Origin: Methanobacteriota archaeon
GTDB lineage: Archaea > Hydrothermarchaeota > Hydrothermarchaeia > Hydrothermarchaeales > BMS3B
Reading direction: 5' to 3'
Length of the DNA stretch: 21,163 bases
Assembly (NCBI GenBank): GCA_003229935.1
Contig: QIGD01000011.1
Span: forward strand, 1 to 21,163
Each line of letters opens with the position of its first letter. Positions within the stretch are counted from its first letter, which is position 1. The notes beneath the pieces were generated by a model. That model saw only the letters and a list, made by a program, of their open reading frames with translations, was not told the DNA's origin and searched no databases. This document shows positions 7,395 through 14,868 of this stretch, piece after piece. The position numbers and the translations under genes were made by a program.

Positions 7395-9098
7395 GTGGTG
7401 TTATTTATAGAGGAGATAAACTTGACATGTAGTATCCATGCTGATGAGTTGCTTTCTCTTTATGGCATCAACGGCAGGGTTATAAAGTCCACTGAGAGCC
7501 TGTGTCCTGTCTGTGTGTCTGAGGAAAAGTATGGGGAGATGAGGGTTAGAGCCGTTATTTACGAGGAATCCGGCAAGGTATGGATTGCCAAGTATTGCAG
7601 AGAGCATGGGGTAACCAAAGAAATATACTGGGAAGACTATGAGTTGTACAGACGTGCCTCAGAGTATGCAGACCCAGGTATAAAACTCTTAAATCCTAGT
7701 ATCTCCACTAAGAACATCCAATGTCCCAGTAACTGTGGGCTGTGCAGTGAGCATGAGTCTCACACTGCACTTGGCAATATTGTTCTGACGAATAGATGTA
7801 ACCTATCATGCTGGTACTGCTTCTTCTACGCAAAGGATGGGAGCAGGATTTATGAACCTACATTGGAGCAGATACGGATGATGCTCAGGAATCTAAAGCG
7901 TGAGAAGCCTGTTGGTGCTGATGCAGTGCAGTTTACTGGTGGTGAACTCACACTCAGAGAGGATTTAATTGATATTATTGGAGTGGCCAAGGAGGAAGGT
8001 TTTGATAACATCCTTATCAACACCAATGGCATTAAAATATCCCAGGACCCTGAGCTTGCGAAGCGTATAATAGAGGCAGGAAATGTGAACAATGGCAATA
8101 TTATTCTCTACATGAGCTTTGATGGTGTAACTCCCGGAACAAATAATAAGAACTACTGGGAGATACCGCGTGCTATTGAGAACTGCAGAAAAGCAGGATT
8201 ACAGGTAGTACTGGTGCCTACAGTTATACGGGGTGTTAATGATAACGAAATAGGTGATATTGTCAGATTTGCCCTTGCTAATCTTGATGTTGTCCGTGGA
8301 GTTGACTTTCAGCCAGTCTCTCTGGTCGGAAGAATGAGCAAAGAAGAGAGGCAGAATAGAAGGATAACTATCCCAAGTGTAATAAAGAAGCTTGAAGAAC
8401 AGCTTGATGGTATGGTAACACCTGATGACTTTTTTCCTATTCCAAGTGCCTGTGCCATAACTGATCTTATGGAGATACTCTCTGGCAAAAAGAAGTATAG
8501 ACTTTCAACTCACTTTGCCTGTGGTATGGCGACCTATCTGTTCAAAGAAAATGGCAGGTTCATGCCCATTACGCATTTTCTGGATGTGGAAGGTTTGATT
8601 AAAAACTTGCATATAATTACCCGAAAAATGAAGGCTGGCAAGGTAGTGGGTAAAGCTAGCGGTGCAATTTCTGCAGCTAAGTTTCTGGGGAATATCGGGG
8701 GATATGTACACCATAGTCCAGATGGCGTCAATATCAGAAAAGCCTTCGTGAGCAGCCTTATTCATAGAAGTTACAATGCATTCATTGACCTTCATGAGAA
8801 CTCACTTTTTATAGGCATGATGCATTTTCAGGACACATATAATTATGATGTCGAGCGCGTACGCAAGTGTAGCATACACTATGCAACACCTGATGGCAGG
8901 ATAATTCCATTCTGTGCCTTTAACGTTATACCTGGGCTTTACCGGGATAGAATACAGGAAAAGTACAGTATTTCTCAGAGCGAGTGGGAAGCAAAGAAGG
9001 GGAGAAGACTGGAAGATGATAAATACAGGCGAAACTTCAGCAGTGAGGGAAAAGAGGAGATAATACAATTCTATGAGCAGTGTATAAAGATGGGGTGA
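7395..9098 (+). CDS. tes: Radical SAM enzyme, tetraether lipid synthase (Tes) family
   Basis: A 567-residue homologue of the archaeal tetraether synthase family (MJ0619/MA_1486 type), which joins the phytanyl tails of two archaeol lipids to give membrane-spanning tetraethers. The N-terminus has C37-P-V-C40 and C68 in CREHG, consistent with the rubredoxin-like site of Tes. C110-x3-C114-x2-C117 precedes the radical SAM core as an auxiliary-cluster motif. The radical SAM motif is C135-x3-C139-x2-C142 in NRCNLSCWYC, and FTGGELTLRED follows near 180 for SAM binding. Further Cys occur in the C-terminal third (SACAI, HFACGM, VRKCSIHYATPDGRIIPFC), as expected for additional [4Fe-4S] ligands. The start is uncertain: GTG 7395 fits a leaderless mRNA, while TTG 7422 has GAGGAG before it. 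Paralogues in the family may act on other lipids, so the substrate is inferred. The next gene starts four bases after the stop. Confidence 0.8.
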   Translation: MVLFIEEINLTCSIHADELLSLYGINGRVIKSTESLCPVCVSEEKYGEMRVRAVIYEESGKVWIAKYCREHGVTKEIYWEDYELYRRASEYADPGIKLLNPSISTKNIQCPSNCGLCSEHESHTALGNIVLTNRCNLSCWYCFFYAKDGSRIYEPTLEQIRMMLRNLKREKPVGADAVQFTGGELTLREDLIDIIGVAKEEGFDNILINTNGIKISQDPELAKRIIEAGNVNNGNIILYMSFDGVTPGTNNKNYWEIPRAIENCRKAGLQVVLVPTVIRGVNDNEIGDIVRFALANLDVVRGVDFQPVSLVGRMSKEERQNRRITIPSVIKKLEEQLDGMVTPDDFFPIPSACAITDLMEILSGKKKYRLSTHFACGMATYLFKENGRFMPITHFLDVEGLIKNLHIITRKMKAGKVVGKASGAISAAKFLGNIGGYVHHSPDGVNIRKAFVSSLIHRSYNAFIDLHENSLFIGMMHFQDTYNYDVERVRKCSIHYATPDGRIIPFCAFNVIPGLYRDRIQEKYSISQSEWEAKKGRRLEDDKYRRNFSSEGKEEIIQFYEQCIKMG

Positions 9099-9102
9099 GG
9101 AT

Positions 9103-10500
9103 ATGGATACCAGAGGAATTGTAAAGACAGGCAGAGTATTTCTTGGGAATAGGTTCTCTCAGACCCTACTCAGACTTTATACAAAAAAAGATTCCACCGG
9201 CAATATAATTCTTAATCAGAAATTGCAGAGATACTTCAATGGTGGAGTTACAACCGGTGAAAAGTTAAAAATTGCACCTATTACTCTTGTGTTGAAAATA
9301 GGGCGCAGTTTATTCGGTGTAGATGAGAAACCCTTCAGAGAATGGTTCCAGAATGCAACTAACAGGCGGGGGCTTGTTAATGCAATAAGGAGCATAGGTG
9401 AGTATGGCATTACTATGCCTCAGAAATTCAGTGCACCCTTTCTGGTGGTATGGAACTATACCAATGCCTGTAACCTGCACTGCAGGCACTGCTACCAGAA
9501 GGCAGGAGAACCGTTGAAAGACGAGTTAAATACTGAGGAGCGCCTGAAGGTTGTGGATCAGCTAATCCATGAGGATGTGGTCTTTCTGGCATTGTCAGGA
9601 GGAGAGCCCCTTCTTAGAGAAGATATTTATGAAGTTGCAAAGCGAGCAAGTGATGAAGGAATATTTGTTTCTATGGCGACCAATGGCACTTTATTAACAA
9701 AAAAACGCGTTGAAAAGCTGGTGGAATATGGTGTTAAACATGTACAGATTAGCTTAGATGGAGCTACTCCTCAAATCCATGATGCCTTTCGTGGGATTAG
9801 CGGTGCTTGGGATAAGACCATTAGGGGAATAAAGAACTCTGTCGAGAGTGATTTGATGACTACAATAGCAACGACAGTAACGAGGCATAACTATAATGAC
9901 TTCGATAAGATTGTTGCACTGGCGGAGAAATTGAAAGTTGACCAGCTCGTGATATACAATTTCATTCCTACTGGCAGGGGAAAGGAGATAATTCAAACAG
10001 ATATTACGCCGTCAATGAGAGAGAAGCTGCTCCAGAGAGAATATGACCTTATTGTAGGAGGATTTGATTTGGTAACAACAGCTCCTCAACTTGCTAGAAT
10101 ATGTGTTTCGAGTTCCGACCATGGCCCAATGGCCATGGGCCACTTTGCAAGTCGCGAATTTGATAGCAGGCTCCGTATGGCTGCTGATTTTATTGGGGGC
10201 TGTGGTGCAGGTAGGACATACTGTGCTATTCAACCCAACGGTGATGTTACACCCTGCGTTTTCATGCCAATCATTGTTGGAAATCTGAGAGAGGCAGGCT
10301 TGGAGGAGATATGGAGGAACAGCGATGTGCTAAAGTCCCTGCGAATAAGGGATGACCTCAGAGGAAGCTGCGGGAAGTGCAAACATCGTTATCTGTGTGG
10401 TGGATGCAGGGCAAGGGGATATGCTTACTTTGGCGATTTTAAGGCTTCAGACCCTGGCTGTATATACAACGAAAAACTGTGGGAAGATATTGCTGTATAA
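9103..10500 (+). CDS. Radical SAM enzyme with C-terminal SPASM domain
   Basis: A 465-residue radical SAM protein. An N-terminal region of about 105 residues without cysteines precedes the core, which opens with C123-x3-C127-x2-C130 (NACNLHCRHC), followed by LALSGGEPLLRED and QISLDGATPQIHD. The C-terminal SPASM domain, which carries auxiliary [4Fe-4S] clusters, shows CGAGRTYCAIQPNGDVTPC and then C-x2-C-x5-C-x2-C (CGKCKHRYLCGGC) and a last Cys in DPGC. SPASM enzymes modify peptides, haem precursors or other substrates; this one is not assignable from sequence. Translation is coupled to the Tes-like gene (GGTGAGGAT at the junction), so a role in lipid or membrane chemistry is a reasonable but unproven inference. 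A role like AhbC/AhbD in haem synthesis is an alternative, but no haem genes are nearby. Confidence 0.8.
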   Translation: MDTRGIVKTGRVFLGNRFSQTLLRLYTKKDSTGNIILNQKLQRYFNGGVTTGEKLKIAPITLVLKIGRSLFGVDEKPFREWFQNATNRRGLVNAIRSIGEYGITMPQKFSAPFLVVWNYTNACNLHCRHCYQKAGEPLKDELNTEERLKVVDQLIHEDVVFLALSGGEPLLREDIYEVAKRASDEGIFVSMATNGTLLTKKRVEKLVEYGVKHVQISLDGATPQIHDAFRGISGAWDKTIRGIKNSVESDLMTTIATTVTRHNYNDFDKIVALAEKLKVDQLVIYNFIPTGRGKEIIQTDITPSMREKLLQREYDLIVGGFDLVTTAPQLARICVSSSDHGPMAMGHFASREFDSRLRMAADFIGGCGAGRTYCAIQPNGDVTPCVFMPIIVGNLREAGLEEIWRNSDVLKSLRIRDDLRGSCGKCKHRYLCGGCRARGYAYFGDFKASDPGCIYNEKLWEDIAV

Positions 10501-10526
10501 GAGTTATACTGCAAAAAAAGTAACTC
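10501..10526 (+). terminator. Hairpin after the radical SAM genes, possible terminator
   Basis: GAGTTA(T)ACT at 10501-10510 can pair with AGTAACTC at 10519-10526 with one bulged base around a loop containing an A-run, followed by TTGTTT. It starts directly after the stop codon and lies between convergent genes. Archaeal termination relies mostly on T-tracts, so this is suggestive only. Confidence 0.3.
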
Positions 10527-10552
10527 TTGTTTACTAGCAGGAAGTTTATCAG

Positions 10553-11089
10553 TCAAAGCAAATTTTCATAATTTTCCACTTTTTTGTTCAGACCCGCCAT
10601 TTCAATCTCAAGCTTACTTGTTCTATCTTTAAGATTATGAATTTCCACCTCATTCTCTTCCAGCTTTTTCTCTTTTGAAGATATATCTTCCTTAAGCTCC
10701 TTTACATGCCTTGTGAGAGTTTTCACCTCAACATCAAACGCTGTAACCTCTTTCGAAAGTTTTTTAATTTCTCTCTCCTTTTCAAGGAGCTGTTTCTTCT
10801 TTTCTTCCATGTCTTCCTTTAGAGATTCCATTTTAGTTTTATATTGAGTATTTTCAGTGGTAATTTCGGTTATCTTTTCTTCATTCTCATCAAGCTCATT
10901 CTTCAGCAGTTCATTCTCTCTGTTCAAACTGTTTAGTTTAATATCTTTACTCTCCAGATTAAGATGGAGAATCTCCAGTTCCTCTGAAAGTCTCTTTAAT
11001 TCCTCCTTAAGTTCGATAGTCAGACTTTCATATTTCTGAGTTAAAACTCTTACTTTCTCTTCATAAAATTCTTTTTCTTTATCGTGCAT
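10553..11089 (-). CDS. Coiled-coil protein of unknown function
   Basis: Almost the whole 178-residue product is predicted coiled coil: Glu/Lys-rich with Leu/Ile at heptad spacing (for example LKEELKRLSEELEILHLNLE and KEREIKKLSKEV), no cysteines and no membrane segment. The fold would be a long rod, as in the coiled-coil part of SMC-like or tether proteins, but no head domain is present, so no function is assigned. The ATG at 11089 is preferred because GTGAT at 11094-11098 precedes it as a ribosome binding site; a GTG at 11098 in the same frame would add three residues. It lies 23 bases downstream of tRNA-Phe on the same strand and may be read through from the tRNA promoter. Confidence 0.7.
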   Translation of the reverse strand: MHDKEKEFYEEKVRVLTQKYESLTIELKEELKRLSEELEILHLNLESKDIKLNSLNRENELLKNELDENEEKITEITTENTQYKTKMESLKEDMEEKKKQLLEKEREIKKLSKEVTAFDVEVKTLTRHVKELKEDISSKEKKLEENEVEIHNLKDRTSKLEIEMAGLNKKVENYENLL

Positions 11090-11112
11090 GATAATCACTT
11101 GCTATTAAAAGG

Positions 11113-11186
11113 TGGAGTGGGGGGGATTTGAACCCCCGACCGCTCGATCTTCAGTCGAGCGCTCTCCCAATCTGAGCTACCACTCC
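11113..11186 (-). tRNA. tRNA-Phe (GAA)
   Basis: Read on the minus strand, the sequence folds into a full cloverleaf. The acceptor stem is GGAGTGG/CCACTCC, and the D-arm is closed by GCTC/GAGC. The anticodon stem CTCGA/TCGAG carries the loop CTGAAGA, whose anticodon is GAA. The T-arm is GGGGG-TTCAAAT-CCCCC. The discriminator base is A at 11113, and the following bases are CCT, so CCA is not encoded. No intron is present. Confidence 0.97.
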
Positions 11187-11218
11187 TTAACAAAGTATTG
11201 AATAGAATAAAGCTTTTA

Positions 11219-11230
11219 CTTTAAATATTT
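11219..11230 (-). promoter_or_regulatory. TATA box of tRNA-Phe
   Basis: On the minus strand AAATATTTAAAG is centred about 38 bases before the tRNA 5' end. This puts the transcript start about a dozen bases ahead of the mature tRNA, a normal arrangement for an archaeal tRNA gene with a short RNase P-cleaved leader. Confidence 0.5.
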
Positions 11231-11278
11231 TGCTCTCGACTAAAGCAATTATATGCAAAAACAGATATGCTATGTTTC

Positions 11279-11359
11279 ATGGGTAATGGAGGTACAGAAA
11301 GGGGTTCAGATAGATTGGGTCCATGTAAACCCCTTTCTGAAAGGTTGGAGGCGAACTGA
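11279..11359 (+). CDS. Candidate leaderless 26-residue protein
   Basis: ATG at 11279 opens a 26-codon frame ending in TGA at 11357-11359 (MGNGGTERGSDRLGPCKPLS..., ending LEAN). A TATA-like ATTATAT at about 11248-11254 would start transcription near 11277, two bases before the ATG, as in leaderless archaeal genes. The peptide is Gly/Arg-rich with one Cys and a Pro-Leu-Ser segment. It shares its DNA with a perfect 12-bp inverted repeat (11295-11306 with 11328-11339), so a structured RNA is the main alternative. I do not assign a family. Confidence 0.4.
   Translation: MGNGGTERGSDRLGPCKPLSERLEAN
11295..11339 (+). repeat. 12-bp perfect inverted repeat, strong hairpin
   Basis: CAGAAAGGGGTT at 11295-11306 and AACCCCTTTCTG at 11328-11339 can form a 12-bp stem with a 21-base loop. 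It stands in the 321-base gap between tRNA-Phe and the AbrB-like gene, 15 or so bases after the transcript start predicted from the upstream TATA-like element. It is not followed by a T-tract, so it is not an obvious terminator. It could be part of a small non-coding RNA or a secondary structure within the small ORF. Confidence 0.6.
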
Positions 11360-11441
11360 TTTAAAAACTTCTTACTTCACCTAACATGAATAATCTAGAA
11401 TTACCAATATTAAACATTATTGTTCACAGCATTGGAGTAAG

Positions 11442-11460
11442 GTTAACATACATGTTTAAC
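11442..11460 (+). promoter_or_regulatory. Imperfect palindrome upstream of the AbrB-like gene
   Basis: GTTAACATACATGTTTAAC reads nearly the same on both strands, with one base of asymmetry. It lies just before a TATA-like ATTAAAAAG at about 11467-11475, which would serve the gene at 11508. The position suits a regulator site, perhaps autoregulation by the AbrB-like protein, but this is inference. Confidence 0.25.
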
Positions 11461-11507
11461 AAAAGAATTAAAAAGATTGAAAGGAAGAATATATATATGG
11501 TGTTAGA

Positions 11508-11666
11508 ATGATCAAACTTCAGAAAACTACAAAGGGAGCATATTTTATTATATTACCCAAGGATATTATCAGGATTGCAGGATGGAAAGAAGGTGACGAA
11601 ATCGATGTGCGTCTTGGCAGTGACATATCGCCGGGAAGCAGAGACCTTGTTCTTTTGAAGAAGTAG
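11508..11666 (+). CDS. AbrB/SpoVT-like swapped-hairpin protein, 52 residues
   Basis: The 52-residue product starts MIKLQKTTKGAYFIILPKDI and continues with IAGWKEGDEIDVRLGSD. This is the classic swapped-hairpin AbrB pattern: a first strand, a GxYxxxLPK turn where the polar loop contacts DNA, a short helix, then W-K-x-G-D-x-I/V. Such proteins act as dimers, either as small transcription regulators or as antitoxins. No toxin partner is visible; the next gene, 37 bases on, is DNA ligase, which has its own TATA box. The length equals a lone AbrB domain. It is below common ORF-length cutoffs. Confidence 0.7.
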   Translation: MIKLQKTTKGAYFIILPKDIIRIAGWKEGDEIDVRLGSDISPGSRDLVLLKK

Positions 11667-11684
11667 CAAAGCTTTATTAGTTAA

Positions 11685-11695
11685 TATTTATAAAA
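11685..11695 (+). promoter_or_regulatory. TATA box of the DNA ligase gene
   Basis: TATTTATAAAA is centred about 14 bases before the ligase ATG at 11704, and the surrounding TTAATATTTATAAAATAAAA is A/T-only. The spacing is short for a standard TATA box serving this ATG, so either the element extends further left or the ligase is also transcribed from upstream. Confidence 0.3.
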
Positions 11696-11703
11696 TAAAA
11701 AGA

Positions 11704-13386
11704 ATGAGATATTCTGAGCTGGCTAATGTTTATGAGAAACTTGAATTTACTCCCAGTAAACTTGAAAAGACAGATATTATTTCAGAATTTTTAAAAGAAA
11801 CTTCTGAAGATGTTCTTGAAAGATTGTCAATGCTTCTAACAGGGCAGGTTTTTCCAGAATGGGATGAGCTGGAACTTGGAGTTGGGCCCAGCCTTCTTTA
11901 TGATACAATAAGTTTTGTGACAGGTGTAAAGCCAGCGGAGATAAAAAATTTGCTTGCAAAAGAGGGGGACATAGGTAATGTTACAGAGAAGATATTGAAG
12001 AGAAAGGTCCAGCACATACTCTTTAAAAAAGAGTTAACTGTGGAGCAGGTTTACACCTCTTTTGGAAGGATTGCAAGAGCATATGGCTCAGGCTCTCAGA
12101 ATAAAAAGGTGAAATATCTTGCAGAGTTATTGAGCAATGCCTCACCCAAAGAAGCAAAATATATTGTGAGGACTGTACTGGGAGAATTGAGAATTGGTGT
12201 TGCAGAAGGTCTTGTGAGGGATGCCATAGCCAAAGCCTTCAATATTGATGTAAAGATTGTGGGAAGAGCCTTCATGCTTGCAAATCACATTGGAATTGTG
12301 GCAAAAGCTGCAAAAACCGGAAAAGCTGCTCTGGAAAAAATAAAAATAAAAGTGTTTATTCCAATAAGACCAATGCTGGCCCAGCTGGCACCTGATATTC
12401 AGCATGTGCTTAAAGAACTGGGAGAAGCCGCTATGGAGATAAAGTATGATGGGGCAAGAGTTCAGATTCACAAGAAGGGTGACGAAATTAAGATATATTC
12501 AAGGAGACTCGAGAATGTAACGGAGGCTCTACCCGATATAGTAAAAATGGCACGGAAGGCTATAAAGGCTGATGAGGTGATAATTGACGGAGAAACCGTT
12601 GCAATTGACACTGCTACAGGCAAACCAAGAGCTTTTCAGGAAATAATGAAGCGCTTCAGAAGGAAGCATGATATTGCAGGGATGCTGGAAAGAATACCTT
12701 TTGAGACATATATCTTTGATGTAATGTTTATTAATGGAAAAGAAACTATAGATATGAATTTTAGAGAAAGAAGACAGGTTATTGAGGAGGTTATCAAACC
12801 TGTAAAAGGAAAGTTTGGAACTGCGGAACAGATTATAACTTCAGATTTTGAAGAAGCCGAAAAGTTCTATCACTACGCTCTTGATAAAGGGCATGAAGGA
12901 ATAATGATAAAGAATCTGAAAGCGCTGTATATACCTGGGGCAAGAGTTGGTTATATGTATAAGATTAAGCCTACGATGGAGACTCTTGACCTTGTTGTTA
13001 TAGGTGCTACATGGGGGACAGGCAAGCGCTCTGGCTGGCTTGGAAGCTATTTCCTTGGAGTTAGAGATGAAAGTACAGGAGAATTTCTACCAGTTGGTAA
13101 GGTTGCAACAGGTTTAAGCGAGGAGCAGCTTAAAGAGTTAACCTCCAGCCTAAAGCCATTGATAGAATATGAAGAAGGCCAGAAAGTAATGCTGAAACCC
13201 ATGCTTGTTGTTGAGGTAGCCTATCAAGAAATTCAGCGTTCACCTAATTATGAATCTGGCTATGCTCTGAGATTTCCAAGAGTTGTCAGGATAAGGGATG
13301 ATAAATCTTCAAGAGAGGCTGACACTATAGATAGGCTTATCTCATTATATAACCATCAGGCAACTTCTGAAAATAGAGAAGCTTAA
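11704..13386 (+). CDS. lig: ATP-dependent DNA ligase
   Basis: Seals nicks in replication and repair using ATP. The 560 residues match archaeal replicative ligases. An N-terminal helical DNA-binding domain (about 1-210) is followed by the adenylation domain, whose motif I EIKYDGAR has the nucleophile Lys247. Downstream are IIDGETVAID (motif III region, about 300), HEGIMIKN (motif IV) and YKIKP (motif V), then an OB-fold with GTGKRSGWLGSYFLG and a C-terminal RFPRVVRIRDDK (motif VI). Nothing appears missing. The kinase gene begins four bases after the stop, and the following genes are closely spaced, suggesting one transcription unit to 15515. Confidence 0.96.
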   Translation: MRYSELANVYEKLEFTPSKLEKTDIISEFLKETSEDVLERLSMLLTGQVFPEWDELELGVGPSLLYDTISFVTGVKPAEIKNLLAKEGDIGNVTEKILKRKVQHILFKKELTVEQVYTSFGRIARAYGSGSQNKKVKYLAELLSNASPKEAKYIVRTVLGELRIGVAEGLVRDAIAKAFNIDVKIVGRAFMLANHIGIVAKAAKTGKAALEKIKIKVFIPIRPMLAQLAPDIQHVLKELGEAAMEIKYDGARVQIHKKGDEIKIYSRRLENVTEALPDIVKMARKAIKADEVIIDGETVAIDTATGKPRAFQEIMKRFRRKHDIAGMLERIPFETYIFDVMFINGKETIDMNFRERRQVIEEVIKPVKGKFGTAEQIITSDFEEAEKFYHYALDKGHEGIMIKNLKALYIPGARVGYMYKIKPTMETLDLVVIGATWGTGKRSGWLGSYFLGVRDESTGEFLPVGKVATGLSEEQLKELTSSLKPLIEYEEGQKVMLKPMLVVEVAYQEIQRSPNYESGYALRFPRVVRIRDDKSSREADTIDRLISLYNHQATSENREA

Positions 13387-13389
13387 TTT

Positions 13390-13935
13390 ATGAGAGTTCT
13401 AAAAATGATAATATTGATTACAGGTACTCCAGGGACAGGAAAAAGCACAACTGCACAGCTTGTAGCTGAAGCTCTTGGCGTTCAGAATCTGAGGATTTCG
13501 GATTTAATAGATAAGAATATAGTTATAGGAAGAGATGAAGAAAGGGAAAGCCTTGAGATTGATATCGGAAAGCTCTATGAAAAGATAAAGAAAATGGAAT
13601 TGAAGGATACAGTTATAGATGGACATCTCTCCCACCTTCTTCCATTTGAAGATGCTATTGTTATTGTGCTAAGGGCAAGACCAGAGGTGCTTGAGGAGAG
13701 ACTGAAAGCCAAAGGCTTCAACAGGAGGAAAATCAAAGAAAATCTTGAAGCCGAAGCTATTGATGTCTGCCTTATAGAGAGCTTTGAAAGGCATAAGAAG
13801 GTTTATGAAATCGACACTTCTGAACTCTCTCCTGAAGAGGTTATAGAAGCAGAGCTTGAGATTATTTCTGGAAAGGGTGAGAGTTATCTTCCTGGCAAAA
13901 TAGACTGGAGTGGCTATTTTCTTGGGCAAGATTAA
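13390..13935 (+). CDS. AK6/Fap7-type adenylate kinase (NMP kinase)
   Basis: A 181-residue P-loop kinase with the Walker A motif GTPGTGKST at 12-20, RISDLI near 35, DGHLSHLLP near 76 and VIVLRARPEVLEERLKAKGF, the last typical of the AK6/Fap7 lid region. Archaeal members phosphorylate AMP with ATP and, like eukaryotic Fap7, are thought to help late small-subunit ribosome maturation; the second role is family knowledge, not visible here. The start at 13390 has no clear ribosome binding site and lies four bases after the ligase stop; an ATG at 13405 (MIILITGTPG) would suit the family equally well. Confidence 0.88.
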   Translation: MRVLKMIILITGTPGTGKSTTAQLVAEALGVQNLRISDLIDKNIVIGRDEERESLEIDIGKLYEKIKKMELKDTVIDGHLSHLLPFEDAIVIVLRARPEVLEERLKAKGFNRRKIKENLEAEAIDVCLIESFERHKKVYEIDTSELSPEEVIEAELEIISGKGESYLPGKIDWSGYFLGQD

Positions 13936-13971
13936 TATTAAATGAGATTCTAATTTTATTGAGGTATTAGT

Positions 13972-14868
13972 ATGGAAGAAAAAGCTTATGATAGCTATAT
14001 CAGAGCAGGAGAGATAGCAAAGCAGGTAATGCAGGAAGGGCTTGAGAAAATCAGAGATGGGGAGGAGTTACTGAATGTTGCTGATTATATCGAAAATAAA
14101 ATAAATGAGCTGGGCGGAAAACCAGCCTTTCCTGTTAATATCTCAATTAATGATATAGCTGCTCACTACTCACCAACTGCTTGGGACGAATCAGTTTTCT
14201 CAGAAGGCGATATGGTAAAACTTGACATTGGTGTGCAGATAAATGGCTATATAGCGGATATGGCAAAAACTAAAGTTATAGGTAGTTCTGATGATAATGA
14301 GCTTATGATGGCTGCCGAAGAGGCTCTAAAGTGTGCCATAGATATTATTAAGCCTGGAGTGAAGACAAATGAGATTGGAGAAGTTGTTGAGACAGCTATA
14401 AAAGAGTTTAACCTCAAGCCAATTGAAAATCTGACAGGGCACAAGTTGGATAGATTTTCACTGCATGGTGGCATAACTATACCGAATATTAGAACAAGAC
14501 ATGGTGATACTATTTATGAAGGAGATGTTTTTGCAATAGAGCCATTCTCAACTTCTGGTTTTGGTAAGGTTGTGGAGAAGCAGGAGGCAATAATTTTTAA
14601 ATATATGAAAGATAGACCCATGAGAACGAGAGAGGCGAGAATTCTCTTAAATTATGTCAAGAAAAACTTTTCTTCTCTGCCTTTTGCCGAACGCTGGGTT
14701 GCGAAGCTCATGCCAAGACACAGGCTCTATATTGCTCTGAGGCAGCTTTCTTATGCAGGAGCTTTATATACATACCGCATACTGAGAGAGAAGGAGAGAG
14801 CGAAGGTCGCTCAGGCTGAGCATACTGTAATAATTACTGGTGAAGGCTGTGAGGTTATAACTGGGTGA
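13972..14868 (+). CDS. map: Methionine aminopeptidase, type II
   Basis: Removes the initiator methionine from new proteins. The 298 residues fit archaeal type II enzymes. The dinuclear metal ligands are all visible: D85 (KLDIGVQ), D96 (YIADMAKT), H157 (TGHKLDRF), E190 (FAIEPFS) and E283 (QAEHTVII), with H65 (AAHYSP) as the conserved substrate-site histidine. The type II insertion lies between E190 and E283 (about 215-270). The stop overlaps the start of the HD gene as GTGA (14865-14868), so the two are translationally coupled. Confidence 0.95.
   Translation: MEEKAYDSYIRAGEIAKQVMQEGLEKIRDGEELLNVADYIENKINELGGKPAFPVNISINDIAAHYSPTAWDESVFSEGDMVKLDIGVQINGYIADMAKTKVIGSSDDNELMMAAEEALKCAIDIIKPGVKTNEIGEVVETAIKEFNLKPIENLTGHKLDRFSLHGGITIPNIRTRHGDTIYEGDVFAIEPFSTSGFGKVVEKQEAIIFKYMKDRPMRTREARILLNYVKKNFSSLPFAERWVAKLMPRHRLYIALRQLSYAGALYTYRILREKERAKVAQAEHTVIITGEGCEVITG

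Noticed and set aside
11277..11375. C/D-box or H/ACA guide RNA
   Set aside because: CTGA occurs near the hairpin, but no paired RTGATGA box C is at a suitable distance and no ANA box follows the stem as required, so only an unspecific structured-RNA option is kept.
11508..11703. Toxin-antitoxin pair with the AbrB-like protein as antitoxin
   Set aside because: No PIN, MazF or other toxin-like frame lies on either side; the next gene is DNA ligase.
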